NCBI GenBank assembly: GCA_002327925.1
Contig: DCVA01000043.1
Span: forward strand, 32,623 to 96,622
Direction of reading: 5' to 3'
Source of the DNA: Anaerolineales bacterium UBA2200
GTDB taxonomy: Bacteria; Chloroflexota; Anaerolineae; UBA2200
DNA: 64,000 nucleotides
In this document: one piece after another, positions 52,051 through 60,745 of the stretch
Layout of the letters: the number at the start of each line of letters is the position of its first letter
How positions within the stretch are numbered: position 1 is the first letter of the stretch
The notes under the pieces: generated by a model
The model's input: only the letters and a program-made list of their open reading frames with translations
The model's database searches: none
What the model was told of the DNA's origin: nothing
Position numbers and translations under genes: made by a program

Positions 52051-52974
52051 TTACGGCGTCAGCTCCAGCCCGCCCTCCGCCTCGCGGTCCACCTGCTCGC
52101 GCGTCCACAGCATCGGCACGTACTCTCCCTTTGCCCACGGCTCGGCCAGGTCGTCATAATGCACGCTGGCCAGGTGCCCGGACTGCCCTGGAGGTACCAT
52201 GAACAGCGAGCGCGACAGGTCACTCAAGTCAACAATCTGCCGAAAACCAGGCGCCCAGGCTGTGTTGTCGTACGGTTCTTCAGGGCCAAAGCCGGCCTGG
52301 CAGGGTGTATCCGCGTCGCCGCCGACGGGCAGCGGACCACGATTAAAGACCTCGTCCAGGGGCTTTTGCAGGCCCATGGCATGGGGGAAGATGGCGCGGT
52401 GTATTTTTCCCCACTGCCACTTCGTCAGATCCGGCCCGAGCTGCGCCCTGGCCCACTCCACCGCCTGCTTCAGACTGCGCAGCAGCACGGCTTCACGTCC
52501 TCCGGCCTGCCTCATCCACCACGAGTCCGGCTGGTCCAACAGGCGAAGTATGGTCACCGTGTCCTGGCCGAAGAATTCGTCCGAGTGCATCAGTACCGGG
52601 TTGAAACCCTGCCCCATCCAGTGGAGCGTCAGCTCCTTGCCCAGCGCAGGCTCAACCAGGTTGCGCACCAGTGCATAGCGTGTCACCTCGTACAACATAC
52701 CCCCGGTGCTATGCGCACCCAGCCACCCGTCCCAGGCGCGCAGCAGCTCGAGGGCGTGCTGCACCTCTGGATCGGAACTGCTCAGGCCCGCCAGTCGCAG
52801 CACAAACTCGCGCCCTGGGATGCAGTCATAGTCCACGTGCAAGGCCCGGCAGTCATCGATAGACACCTCTACCTTGCTCTCCAGAACCTCTACAATGCGC
52901 CGCGCCCGGTATCCGTTCATCCACACGTTGCCCAGGAAGTGCGGATAGCTATCCGGAATAACGGGGATACGCAT
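52051..52974 (-). CDS. C-terminal fragment of penicillin acylase (peptidase S45) family
   Basis: The 307 residues match only the last part of penicillin acylase-type proteins: GYRARRIVEVLESK, LHVDYDCIPGREFVL, ELLRAWDGWLGAHSTGG, KWQWGKIHRAIFPH, LPVGGDADTPCQAG and VPPGQSGHLASVHYDDLAEPW. The alpha chain and the start of the beta chain, with the catalytic N-terminal Ser, are absent, and the 370 bases upstream do not encode them. It looks like a 5'-deleted remnant. Yet AGAAGGAG stands eight bases before ATG 52974, so a stand-alone product is possible. ATG 52980 is an alternative start. It is convergent with the MBL gene. Confidence 0.75.
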   Translation of the reverse strand: MRIPVIPDSYPHFLGNVWMNGYRARRIVEVLESKVEVSIDDCRALHVDYDCIPGREFVLRLAGLSSSDPEVQHALELLRAWDGWLGAHSTGGMLYEVTRYALVRNLVEPALGKELTLHWMGQGFNPVLMHSDEFFGQDTVTILRLLDQPDSWWMRQAGGREAVLLRSLKQAVEWARAQLGPDLTKWQWGKIHRAIFPHAMGLQKPLDEVFNRGPLPVGGDADTPCQAGFGPEEPYDNTAWAPGFRQIVDLSDLSRSLFMVPPGQSGHLASVHYDDLAEPWAKGEYVPMLWTREQVDREAEGGLELTP

Positions 52975-52980
52975 CTTCAT

Positions 52981-53350
52981 CTCTCCTTCTGGTGATGCAA
53001 TTGGGGTCGATAGCGTTGCAGGCCGGCATCGTCGCCGCCGGAGAATCCGAGTGAAAGGAAAGAGGGCACGATGTGGAGGGGGCGCGCTGAGGTAAGCGTC
53101 CGAACAGGTGCAGGGCTTTCGTTGATGGCCAAAGTACCGCCTGCTTGCGGGATCATCACCGCTGGACCATGCCTCCTTGCATGCTGACGCCTGGCCAATC
53201 CATGGGCAGAGATGCCTGAGCGATCCCAACATACTACAGGTGAGTTCCAGTGGAGTTACACGCGAGCCACGGTGGCTCTTACCTGGAGTCGGGTTTCTCC
53301 CCCGCGCAACGCGGGAGGGTGGGCGAATCACCACTCGGCACCAAGGCAAC
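52981..53350. other. Gene-poor interval upstream of the acylase fragment
   Basis: I see no convincing gene. The only structure is an imperfect hairpin near 53297-53319 (CTCCCCCGCG against CGCGGGAGG). The open frame that continues the acylase fragment through this region has no acylase-like sequence. Confidence 0.5.
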
Positions 53351-53378
53351 TTGGCGGGGGCGGGCGTCGCGCTATAAT
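53351..53378 (+). promoter_or_regulatory. Promoter of the Nudix gene
   Basis: TTGGCG (53351-53356), a 16-bp spacer and a perfect TATAAT (53373-53378) lie 32 bases before the ATG. Confidence 0.65.
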
Positions 53379-53410
53379 GGTTGGAGAGTCCGGGTCAGGA
53401 GTGGCAAGCG

Positions 53411-53959
53411 ATGTCTTCGTGGAAAACTCTGTCGCGCCGCATCCTCTTGAGTCACAGCAAGTATCTCACCGTAGAGGAGCATTCGGTCGAGCTCCCAGAT
53501 GGGCGCGTCATTGACAACTGGCCATGGATCATTACTCCTGACTTTGTCAACGTGGTGCCTGTTACTTCGGACAACCACTTCCTGCTGTTCCGGCAGGAAA
53601 AATACGCGATTGACGGCCTATCCCTCGCACCCGTTGGCGGCTACCTCGAGGCGGGCGAGGAGCCGCTGCATGCCGCGCAGCGTGAGCTGCTCGAGGAGAT
53701 GGGCTGCGCGGCTGACGAGTGGGTTCATCTGGGCAGCTTCAAGGCCGGCGCCAACCGCGGCATTGCGACAGGTCACCTTTACCTGGCTCTTGGCGCCCAG
53801 CGGGTAGCCGAGCCCGACTCTGACGACCTGGAAGAGCAAGAAAGGCTGTGCCTTTCGGAACGGGAAGTCGAGGACGCACTGCTGAACAAAGAATTCAAGC
53901 TGGTTCCCTGGGCTGCTAACGTGGGACTTGCCCTGCTGGCCCTGCGAAGGCGTCGATGA
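53411..53959 (+). CDS. Nudix hydrolase, ADP-ribose pyrophosphatase-like
   Basis: The 182-residue protein has an exact Nudix box, GYLEAGEEPLHAAQRELLEEMG, split here as GYLEAGE, then REL and LEEMG, starting near residue 77. The box binds magnesium for hydrolysis of nucleoside diphosphates linked to another group. The N-terminal beta domain (LSRRILLSHSKYLTVEEHSVELPDG) resembles the ADP-ribose pyrophosphatase/NudF group, which detoxifies ADP-ribose. AGGAG precedes ATG 53411; an in-frame start at 53381 is less likely. Confidence 0.88.
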   Translation: MSSWKTLSRRILLSHSKYLTVEEHSVELPDGRVIDNWPWIITPDFVNVVPVTSDNHFLLFRQEKYAIDGLSLAPVGGYLEAGEEPLHAAQRELLEEMGCAADEWVHLGSFKAGANRGIATGHLYLALGAQRVAEPDSDDLEEQERLCLSEREVEDALLNKEFKLVPWAANVGLALLALRRRR

Positions 53960-54049
53960 CTCTGCAGATCTGATGCCCGGGCTTGCTGGAAGGAGGCAGG
54001 AAAAGTACCGTCCGCCTCGTGGCGATACAAGGCGTTCTCCTGGGCGGTC

Positions 54050-54475
54050 GTGATGTGCATGCTGTTTGTCTTGCTAACGGCAGTCGCGATGCTCTCCTAC
54101 CGCGGTGGTAGCCGGATCAACCCGACTTACCCGCGCTACTCATTTGTTCACAACTTTTTCAGCGACCTGGGCTTGGCCCGCTCGTACTCGGGCGAGCCGA
54201 ACGCGGGGCCCGGCGCACTGTTCCTGGTGGCTCTGACCGGGGCAGGGTCCGGGCTCGCCCTCTTCTTTGTGGCCTTCGGCGGCTTCTTCGTGCACTCTGT
54301 CTATGCGCGAGTGGCTGGCGTGCTGGGAACTCTGGCCGGGGTCTTTGCCGGCGTGTGCTTCATCGGAGTGGCCTGGTGTCCCGCTGACCGGTTTATGGAT
54401 TGGCACGTCCGATTCGTACTGTGGGCTTTCCAGGCGTTCCCGGTGGCCGTTCTGCTCTACGTGTTGGCCAGTTGA
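54050..54475 (+). CDS. DUF998-like membrane protein, N-terminal part of a split gene
   Basis: The 141 residues have four hydrophobic segments (VLLTAVAMLSY, LFLVALTGAGSGLALFFV, AGVLGTLAGVFAGVCFIGVAW and FQAFPVAVLLYVLA). The extracellular-type loop PTYPRYSFVHNFFSDLGLARSYS resembles DUF998-family proteins. The frame ends with a TGA that overlaps an ATG (TGATG). The next frame continues with two more segments, as if one gene of about 220 codons had been broken by a one-base shift. The start is uncertain: AAGGAGG at 53990-53996 has no suitable start codon in this frame near it. Confidence 0.6.
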   Translation: MMCMLFVLLTAVAMLSYRGGSRINPTYPRYSFVHNFFSDLGLARSYSGEPNAGPGALFLVALTGAGSGLALFFVAFGGFFVHSVYARVAGVLGTLAGVFAGVCFIGVAWCPADRFMDWHVRFVLWAFQAFPVAVLLYVLAS

Positions 54476-54717
54476 TGGATCGGCGGTATCCACGCCGCTA
54501 TGTGTACCTCTTCGCTCTGTTTCTGCTGGTGCTTGTCGGCTACCTGGTGCTCATCTTCAACGACCCAGCAGCAGGCACCCGAGAGGGAGTGCTGGCGCAG
54601 GTGATCGGCCAGAAGGTAGTCGTCTACGCCTGTGTCCTGTCCGTTCTGGCTCAGTCCGTGGGCGCGCGTCGCGTGCTTCGACAGAGCGCACAAGATCGGC
54701 CTGTGGGCCCAGCGTGA
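54475..54717 (+). CDS. DUF998-like membrane protein, C-terminal part of a split gene
   Basis: An 80-residue product starts at the ATG of a TGATG junction. It has a basic loop (MDRRYPRRY), a membrane segment (VYLFALFLLVLVGYLVLIF), and a second one (QKVVVYACVLSVLAQSVGARR). These look like the last two segments of the protein encoded just upstream in another frame. It may be coupled to the first part or be the shifted 3' half of a single broken gene. Confidence 0.55.
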   Translation: MDRRYPRRYVYLFALFLLVLVGYLVLIFNDPAAGTREGVLAQVIGQKVVVYACVLSVLAQSVGARRVLRQSAQDRPVGPA

Positions 54718-54774
54718 CAGATACTGCGGCCGTCAGCATCTTGCGCTTCCCATCTGGTGTCAGCCTGGCCGGAC

Positions 54775-55029
54775 ATGACGACTGAATTGGCGGCGGTCCT
54801 TGGTGCATGCGTGTTCGCACATGCGGACTGCCACCAGCCGGCGAGCGAATGCTGCGGAGTGCTCGGGGACTGCGGGGCCCTTCTTGTGGCTGAGCGGAGT
54901 GCCCTGCAAGCTGGTGGCTTGACGGAGCTGCCGCCTGGACTCGCGCAGACGGTGCAGGCAAGGGATGCAGTGCACGGGGGGCTCACTCTGCGAGCCCCTG
55001 AACCGGACGACAGGGGCGGATGTTGGTGA
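54775..55029 (+). CDS. Possible small Cys-rich protein before the ArsM-like gene
   Basis: An 84-codon frame contains ACVFAHADCHQPASECCG and DCGALLV, with five cysteines in the first 35 residues. It overlaps the following methyltransferase start by 10 bases. No Shine-Dalgarno or homology is recognised, so it may not be expressed. Otherwise 54718-55019 holds nothing I can identify. Confidence 0.25.
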   Translation: MTTELAAVLGACVFAHADCHQPASECCGVLGDCGALLVAERSALQAGGLTELPPGLAQTVQARDAVHGGLTLRAPEPDDRGGCW

Positions 55030-55862
55030 TCGAGGTTTCGCCTGCAGAAATCCGCCGCAGTGTGGCCGAGTACTATGAGGCCTTCCTGCAGACCATGACG
55101 GAGAACGAGCGGGCCTGCCCGTGGTTGTTCCGCCATGGCGCGGAGCAGTTCGTCGAGGAGCTGTACGGGTCGTCCGCCGCGTGCGACCTATCGGGCAGCG
55201 ACGTCGTATCTCTCGGATGCGGCAACCCGTTGGCGATGGCCATGCTGACGCCGGGAGAGTGCGTGCTCGACCTCGGCTGCGGTCTCGGCCTGGACTGCAT
55301 CCTGGCAGCTCGCCAGGTGGGTGCAACGGGCTTTGTGATTGGAGTAGAGCTGGCGCGGGGGATGATCGAACGCGCTGCCGCGACCGGGAGACTACTGGGC
55401 CTGGCGAATCTGGGCTTTCTCCGCGCTACGATGGAGATGGTGCCCTTGGTCTCTGCGAGTGTGGACGTCGTGATTTCCAACTGCGCAGCGAACCTGGTGC
55501 CAGATAAGCGGGCCCTTTTTGACGAAGTGCGGCGCTTGCTGAGACCGGGAGGGCGCTTTGTCTTTTGTGACATCGTGGCCGAGAATGAGCCTTCGACTGA
55601 CCTGCGCCGCGACCTGCGCCGCTGGGCTGGCTGTGTGAGCGGTGCCCAGACGCCAGCCGCCTATTGTGACCTGTTGCAGCGGGCGGGTCTCGTGGATGTT
55701 CGGCTGGTCGAGGCGGGGGGAGCGGAAGGAATCGTAGAAAGGCCGCTAGGCGCGCCGAAACTCATGGTTGCGATGCTCGCGGGGCGGCGGCCGGAAACGG
55801 ACCGGCCCGTTGTTCAGCCACAGAATCCGTCAATCCAACAGTCTGGAGGAACTGGCCATTGA
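55020..55862 (+). CDS. ArsM-like SAM-dependent methyltransferase
   Basis: The 280-residue protein resembles arsenite methyltransferases: SLGCGNPLAMAMLTPGE, VLDLGCGLGLDCILAARQVG (SAM motif I), GFVIGVELARGMIERA, VDVVISNCAANLVPDK and LRPGGRFVFCDIV. The three cysteine regions expected for As(III) binding have counterparts: Cys55 or Cys67 near the N-terminus, Cys in ISNC, and Cys in AGCVSGA. No arsR or arsenite pump is nearby, so arsenic as substrate is an inference. The C-terminal 30 residues are a variable tail. The stop overlaps the flavodoxin start. Confidence 0.8.
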   Translation: MLVIEVSPAEIRRSVAEYYEAFLQTMTENERACPWLFRHGAEQFVEELYGSSAACDLSGSDVVSLGCGNPLAMAMLTPGECVLDLGCGLGLDCILAARQVGATGFVIGVELARGMIERAAATGRLLGLANLGFLRATMEMVPLVSASVDVVISNCAANLVPDKRALFDEVRRLLRPGGRFVFCDIVAENEPSTDLRRDLRRWAGCVSGAQTPAAYCDLLQRAGLVDVRLVEAGGAEGIVERPLGAPKLMVAMLAGRRPETDRPVVQPQNPSIQQSGGTGH

Positions 55863-56359
55863 AAACCCTTGTCGCATTCTATTCGTCTTCCGGCACCACG
55901 CGCAAGGTCGGTCTGGCGATCGCAGCGGCGCTGAACGCGGACGTTGAGGATATCCAAGAGGTCAATCCCCGCCGCATCGACATACGGTCGCGGATGAGCC
56001 CCGGTCAACTATGGAAGGTGATGCGAGGGGGTGGCGAAGCAGGTCTGGGGCGTGTGGCCGGCATCGTGCCGAGCCAGTACAATCCGGCCGACTATGACCT
56101 TGTGGTGGTCGGAACTCCTATCTGGAACAGCGGATTAACTCCACCCGCACGCGCATACCTGGTGCGTCACATGGGCCAGTTCAAGTCCGTCGCATTTTTC
56201 TGCACCTCCAGCGCCCCGACACCCAGGCAGCGCTGGCGCGACCAGATGGAGAAGGTATGCGGGCGAGCTCCCAGAGCGAGCGCAAGCTTCCAGATGGACC
56301 AGGTAGACGCCGGCACGGTGGATGTTCAGGTGAAGGAGTTCGTTGCCCGCCTGACCTGA
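55859..56359 (+). CDS. Flavodoxin-family protein
   Basis: The 166-residue protein has an FMN phosphate-binding loop near the N-terminus (VAFYSSSGTTRKVGLAIA), YDLVVVGTPIWNSGLTPPARAYL (flavin-contact loop) and a third-strand FFCTSSAPT. Such proteins carry electrons by FMN. TTG 55859 overlaps the methyltransferase stop (TTGA) and has GGAGG upstream, so the two are probably cotranslated. Confidence 0.87.
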   Translation: MKTLVAFYSSSGTTRKVGLAIAAALNADVEDIQEVNPRRIDIRSRMSPGQLWKVMRGGGEAGLGRVAGIVPSQYNPADYDLVVVGTPIWNSGLTPPARAYLVRHMGQFKSVAFFCTSSAPTPRQRWRDQMEKVCGRAPRASASFQMDQVDAGTVDVQVKEFVARLT

Positions 56360-56484
56360 TCAAGGCTGTCCGAGTTCCGGGATAGTCCACTCGACACAAC
56401 CGAGACATGGAGTGTTGCTCCGCTGTGCTTGTCCATGGAGTGCTTTCAGGTCGTTCCAGCAGCGTGGGCGGCGAACACTAGGAT

Positions 56485-56512
56485 TTGACAATTCCCACAA
56501 AAGTGCTATACT
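56485..56512 (+). promoter_or_regulatory. Promoter of rpoB
   Basis: TTGACA (56485-56490), a 16-bp spacer and TATACT (56507-56512) predict a start near 56519, giving a leader of about 140 bases. No other gene is recognised between 56359 and 56662. Confidence 0.8.
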
Positions 56513-56661
56513 CTTAATTTGGCACTCGCACCCCATTGGTAGATCACTTAGCCTCCGTCATCGCCGATCGGTCAGGCCCTTCTGTGTGCGACTGCCTGGC
56601 GAGGAGGCATTCCCTTCCCACGCCCTTGTTTTGCTGCCGATAACTCAAGAAGTGAGGTCGA

Positions 56662-59600
56662 ATGACGACAACAGCTGCGCGCACCACAAAGGGCTTTAAT
56701 TCAACACCTGAGAACATTCGGTCCTATGCCCGAATTCCCGATGTCTACCCTTTGCCGAATCTCATCGAGATGCAGGTCCAATCCTATGAGTGGTTCAAGC
56801 GAGAGGGGCTCGGTGAGTTGTTTGAGGAGGTATCCCCCATCGCGAGCTATGGCGGGGACCTCGAGTTGTCGTTTCTGGGGCATCGTTTTGAGGAGCCCAA
56901 GTACTCTGAGGAAGAGTGCCGCACGCGTGACATGACGCTGGCAACGCCCCTGTACGTGCGCGTCCAGCTCAAGAACAACGGTGCAGGCGGCGAGATCAGT
57001 GAGCAAGAGGTCTACATGGGCGACTTTCCGCTCATGACCGACCAGGGCACGTTCGTGATCAATGGCGCCGAGCGCGTGGTCGTCAGCCAACTGATTCGCT
57101 CTCCCGGCGCCTATTTTACCGTTGAGGAAGAGCATGTGACCGGGCGGCGCCTGTGTATGGCCAAGCTCATCCCGAATCGCGGTGCGTGGCTCGAGGGTGA
57201 AACAAGCCGCCGTGACGTGCTCTCGGTCAAGGTGGATCGCAAGCGGAAGCTGCCCATTACCGTGCTGCTACGCGCCACTGGGGTTATCAAGGATGTTCCA
57301 GGGGCAGAGCTGATCCAGGGCGGCACAGACGAGGAGCTGCTCAATCTGTTTGCGGCCGTCGATACCACACCTGAGCATTCCTATCTGGCGCGGACCATCG
57401 AGCGAGATCCCACCAAGGATGCCCGGTCGGCCCTGGAGGAGTTCTACAAGAAGATGCGCCCGGGCGACCCGGCCACTTTCGAGAACGCCAGAAGCTACCT
57501 GAGCGCCCTGTTGTTCAATCCTCGCCGTTACGACCTTGGCAAGGTGGGGCGCTACAAGCTGAATCGCCGGTTGGGCCTGGAGATCCCTCAGCCTACCCGA
57601 ATTCTCACCAAACTCGACCTCGTGAAGATTGTGGAGCGAATGATCCTGGTCAATAACGGAGTTGAGGACCCGGACGACATCGACCACTTGGGCAACCGCC
57701 GGATCAAGACGGTGGGCGAACTGATTCAGAACCAGCTGAGGGTGGGCCTGTTGCGCATGGAGCGCATGGTCCGTGATCGCATGAGCACACGGGGACCAGA
57801 GCAGCTTACACCGATGGGATTGATCAACATCCGTCCGGTTGTGGCTGTGCTGCGCGAATTCTTTGGTGGTAGCCAACTTTCGCAGTTCATGGACCAGACC
57901 AATCCCCTGGCCGAGCTCACGCACAAGCGTCGTCTGTCAGCTCTGGGCCCGGGAGGCCTAAGGCGCGAGAGAGCAGGTTTCGATGTGCGTGATGTGCACC
58001 ACAGCCATTACGGGCGCATCTGCCCGATCGAGACCCCGGAAGGGCCGAATATCGGCCTCATCGGCTCACTATCCAGCTATGCGCGAGTCAACGAGTACGG
58101 GTTCATCGAAACCCCGTATCGCCGTGTGCTGCGCAATGTAGCCAACGACCCCGCCACGACTGTGGGCATGACCCTTCGAGACTCCGTGTCACACCCTGAC
58201 ACGGGGAAGGTGGTGGCTGAGGTCGGCACAGTGATAGATGAGAAACTGGCCCGGCAACTCAGCAAGCTGCCTGTCTCGCTGCTCGCGGTCGAACCCACCG
58301 TCACCGACGATGTGGTGTACCTGACGGCAGATCAGGAAGACCAGCACGTGATCGCCCAGGCAGGCACGCGGGTGGACGAGCACGGACGGTTGCTGGACAA
58401 GCGTACGTCGGTGCGCTTCAATCAGCATTTCTTGTTGGATAACGCGGATCGGGTGGACTATATGGATGTGTCGCCCAAGCAGATCGTCAGCGTTTCTGCC
58501 GCCCTGATTCCGTTTTTGGAGCACGATGACGCGAACCGTGCCCTGATGGGCAGCAATATGCAGCGTCAGGCCGTTCCGCTGTTGAGGCCAGAGGTACCGG
58601 TGGTGGGCACGGGCATGGAAGCGCAGTCCGCTCTAGACTCGGGGCAGGTACTACTGGCTGTGGAAGATGGCCAGGTCGTGAGTTCGACGGGCCGCGAGAT
58701 CGTGGTGCGCAACAAGGTCGGAAAGAACAAGAGCTACACCCTGAGACGCTACAATCGCTCGAACCAGAGTACGTGCCTGGATCAGAGGCCCATCGTGAGC
58801 CGGGGGGACAGAGTCGTCAAAGGATCTGCCCTGGCTGACTCTTCGTCGACGGACAATGGTGAGCTTGCGCTTGGTCAGAATGTGCTGGTTGCTTTTGTCT
58901 CCTGGGAAGGAGGCAACTATGAGGACGCCATTCTGGTCAGCGAGCAGCTCGTACGGGACGACAAGTTCTCATCCATCCACATCGAGAAGCACGAGGTGGA
59001 GGCGCGTGAGACCAAGCTCGGCCCGGAGGAAATCACTCGTGATATCCCCAATGTAGGTGAGGAGGCCCTGCGCAACCTGGACGAAGAGGGCATCATCCAC
59101 GTTGGTGCTGAGGTTGGCCCGGGTGACATTCTGGTGGGTAAGATCACGCCAAAAGGCGAAACAGAGCTATCCCCGGAGGAGAAGCTGCTGAGGGCCATCT
59201 TTGGCGAAAAGGCCTGGGAAGTCAAGGACTCGTCCTTGCGTCTCCCCCACGGGGAACGAGGCAAAGTTGTTGAGGTGCGTGTCTTTTCGCGCGACGAGCA
59301 CCGCGATATGTCGGCCGGTGTGGACAAGATGGTGCGGGTTAGCGTTGCCCAGCAGCGCAAAGTCAGCGAGGGCGACAAGATGGCCGGTCGCCATGGCAAC
59401 AAGGGTGTCATTTCACGCATCGTACCCATTGAGGACATGCCTTATCTGGCAGACGGCACACCCGTGGATATCATCCTCAACCCGCTCGGTGTCCCCGCCC
59501 GTATGAACGTGGGACAGATCCTGGAGACCCATCTTGGTTGGGCGGCCAGCCGCATGGGCTTTCGAGTGGTGTCACCTGTTTTTGACGGGGCCGATGAGCC

Positions 59601-60567
59601 CGAGATTGCTGCTGAGCTGGCGCGTGCCTGGTTGATGGACAGGGCGTGGTCAGACCTGCGCACGAGGGTCTGGTCCTCGTACCAGGAGCAGAATGTCGAC
59701 ACAGAGGCGCTGGAGGATGACTGGGAAGCAATACAGGACTATCTGCGGCAGAGTCTTGACGAGGCGGACGTGGATGACCTCGAGGAGGTCCTGCGTGACC
59801 GCATCGCATCGCGGGACGTGTGGTTGAGGCACTGGCTGAAGGAAAAGGGCCATGAGGCGGATGATCTGTGCCCGAAGGTGGCCATCAACAACGCTTTGCC
59901 GGAGGCGAGGCAGTCTAACCGATCGGTCACCCTGGCCTGCCTGCGACTGTGGCTGGAAGACCTGGGTTGCGACGCGAAGGGCTTCGCAGACGACGCTGTC
60001 GAGGCTGAGGCCAAGCGAGTGAGCGACGAGAGGAATCTGCCCCTGCCGACGTCGGGCAAGACCATACTGTACAACGGTAAAACAGGAGAGCCCTTTGATC
60101 GCCCGGTAACGGTCGGCGTAATCTACATGATGAAGCTGGCCCACCTGGTCGAGGACAAGGTCCACGCACGCTCCACCGGGCCCTATTCGCTGGTCACTCA
60201 ACAGCCACTTGGCGGTAAGGCGCAGCAGGGCGGTCAGCGTTTCGGCGAAATGGAAGTGTGGGCACTTGAGGCCTACGGGGCGGCACATACGCTGCAGGAG
60301 ATGCTCACAGTCAAGTCGGATGACGTGAACAGCCGTGTCAAGGCCTACGAGGCGATCGTCAAGGGCGAACGCATTCAAGAGCCGAGTATCCCCGAGTCCT
60401 TCCGGGTGCTGGTCAAAGAGCTGCAGGGTCTGGGCCTGGCCGTACAGGTGCTCAACGAAAATGGAGAGCTGGTGCAGTTTGGCAGGGATGAGAGCGAGGA
60501 CTTTATGCCCAAGCTCGGTCTTGGACTGGGGCTGCCTGGTTACGCTCGCCGACCGAGGGTGGGGTAG
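56662..60567 (+). CDS. rpoB: DNA-directed RNA polymerase beta subunit
   Basis: The 1301 residues include the beta lobe and fork motifs (GTFVINGAERVVVSQL), the rifampicin region LSQFMDQTNPLAEL with THKRRLSALGPGGL, RICPIETPEGPNIGLIGSL, the GDKMAGRHGNKGVIS active-site region, and the clamp-proximal QQPLGGKAQQGGQRFGEMEVWALE pattern. The rifampicin region shows no classical resistance change by eye. Between SPVFDGA (near 978) and LYNGKTGEPFD (near 1133) lie about 155 residues, where Bacillus has about 25. The gene has its own promoter. Neither rplL upstream nor rpoC downstream is present. Confidence 0.98.
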   Translation: MTTTAARTTKGFNSTPENIRSYARIPDVYPLPNLIEMQVQSYEWFKREGLGELFEEVSPIASYGGDLELSFLGHRFEEPKYSEEECRTRDMTLATPLYVRVQLKNNGAGGEISEQEVYMGDFPLMTDQGTFVINGAERVVVSQLIRSPGAYFTVEEEHVTGRRLCMAKLIPNRGAWLEGETSRRDVLSVKVDRKRKLPITVLLRATGVIKDVPGAELIQGGTDEELLNLFAAVDTTPEHSYLARTIERDPTKDARSALEEFYKKMRPGDPATFENARSYLSALLFNPRRYDLGKVGRYKLNRRLGLEIPQPTRILTKLDLVKIVERMILVNNGVEDPDDIDHLGNRRIKTVGELIQNQLRVGLLRMERMVRDRMSTRGPEQLTPMGLINIRPVVAVLREFFGGSQLSQFMDQTNPLAELTHKRRLSALGPGGLRRERAGFDVRDVHHSHYGRICPIETPEGPNIGLIGSLSSYARVNEYGFIETPYRRVLRNVANDPATTVGMTLRDSVSHPDTGKVVAEVGTVIDEKLARQLSKLPVSLLAVEPTVTDDVVYLTADQEDQHVIAQAGTRVDEHGRLLDKRTSVRFNQHFLLDNADRVDYMDVSPKQIVSVSAALIPFLEHDDANRALMGSNMQRQAVPLLRPEVPVVGTGMEAQSALDSGQVLLAVEDGQVVSSTGREIVVRNKVGKNKSYTLRRYNRSNQSTCLDQRPIVSRGDRVVKGSALADSSSTDNGELALGQNVLVAFVSWEGGNYEDAILVSEQLVRDDKFSSIHIEKHEVEARETKLGPEEITRDIPNVGEEALRNLDEEGIIHVGAEVGPGDILVGKITPKGETELSPEEKLLRAIFGEKAWEVKDSSLRLPHGERGKVVEVRVFSRDEHRDMSAGVDKMVRVSVAQQRKVSEGDKMAGRHGNKGVISRIVPIEDMPYLADGTPVDIILNPLGVPARMNVGQILETHLGWAASRMGFRVVSPVFDGADEPEIAAELARAWLMDRAWSDLRTRVWSSYQEQNVDTEALEDDWEAIQDYLRQSLDEADVDDLEEVLRDRIASRDVWLRHWLKEKGHEADDLCPKVAINNALPEARQSNRSVTLACLRLWLEDLGCDAKGFADDAVEAEAKRVSDERNLPLPTSGKTILYNGKTGEPFDRPVTVGVIYMMKLAHLVEDKVHARSTGPYSLVTQQPLGGKAQQGGQRFGEMEVWALEAYGAAHTLQEMLTVKSDDVNSRVKAYEAIVKGERIQEPSIPESFRVLVKELQGLGLAVQVLNENGELVQFGRDESEDFMPKLGLGLGLPGYARRPRVG

Positions 60568-60621
60568 AAGTAAGGAATGCAGAGTGCCGGCTGGCACGGG
60601 CACTTGGGGTTGCCGGCCGGT

Positions 60622-60650
60622 TTGACAGATTGCCGATTTGTGTTTAGAAT
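60622..60650 (+). promoter_or_regulatory. Promoter of the rpsL-rpsG-fusA operon
   Basis: TTGACA (60622-60627), a 17-bp spacer and TAGAAT (60645-60650) predict a start near 60657, about 140 bases before rpsL. Confidence 0.8.
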
Positions 60651-60704
60651 CATTTTTCGTCAGTAACAATTGCCTCAGGAACAGTTCGGAGTGCGATACC
60701 TCTG

Positions 60705-60745
60705 ATGCCGAGGCTGTGTGCCCCCTTGAGGGGCAGCCTCGGCAT
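60705..60745 (+). promoter_or_regulatory. Large hairpin in the rpsL leader (possible attenuator or protein-binding site)
   Basis: The 12-bp arms (60705-60716 and 60734-60745, ATGCCGAGGCTG against CAGCCTCGGCAT) enclose a second small stem CCCC-TTGA-GGGG. The right arm is followed by TCTGTG and not a full T-run, so termination would be weak. It lies inside the transcript between the promoter and rpsL. Confidence 0.6.
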
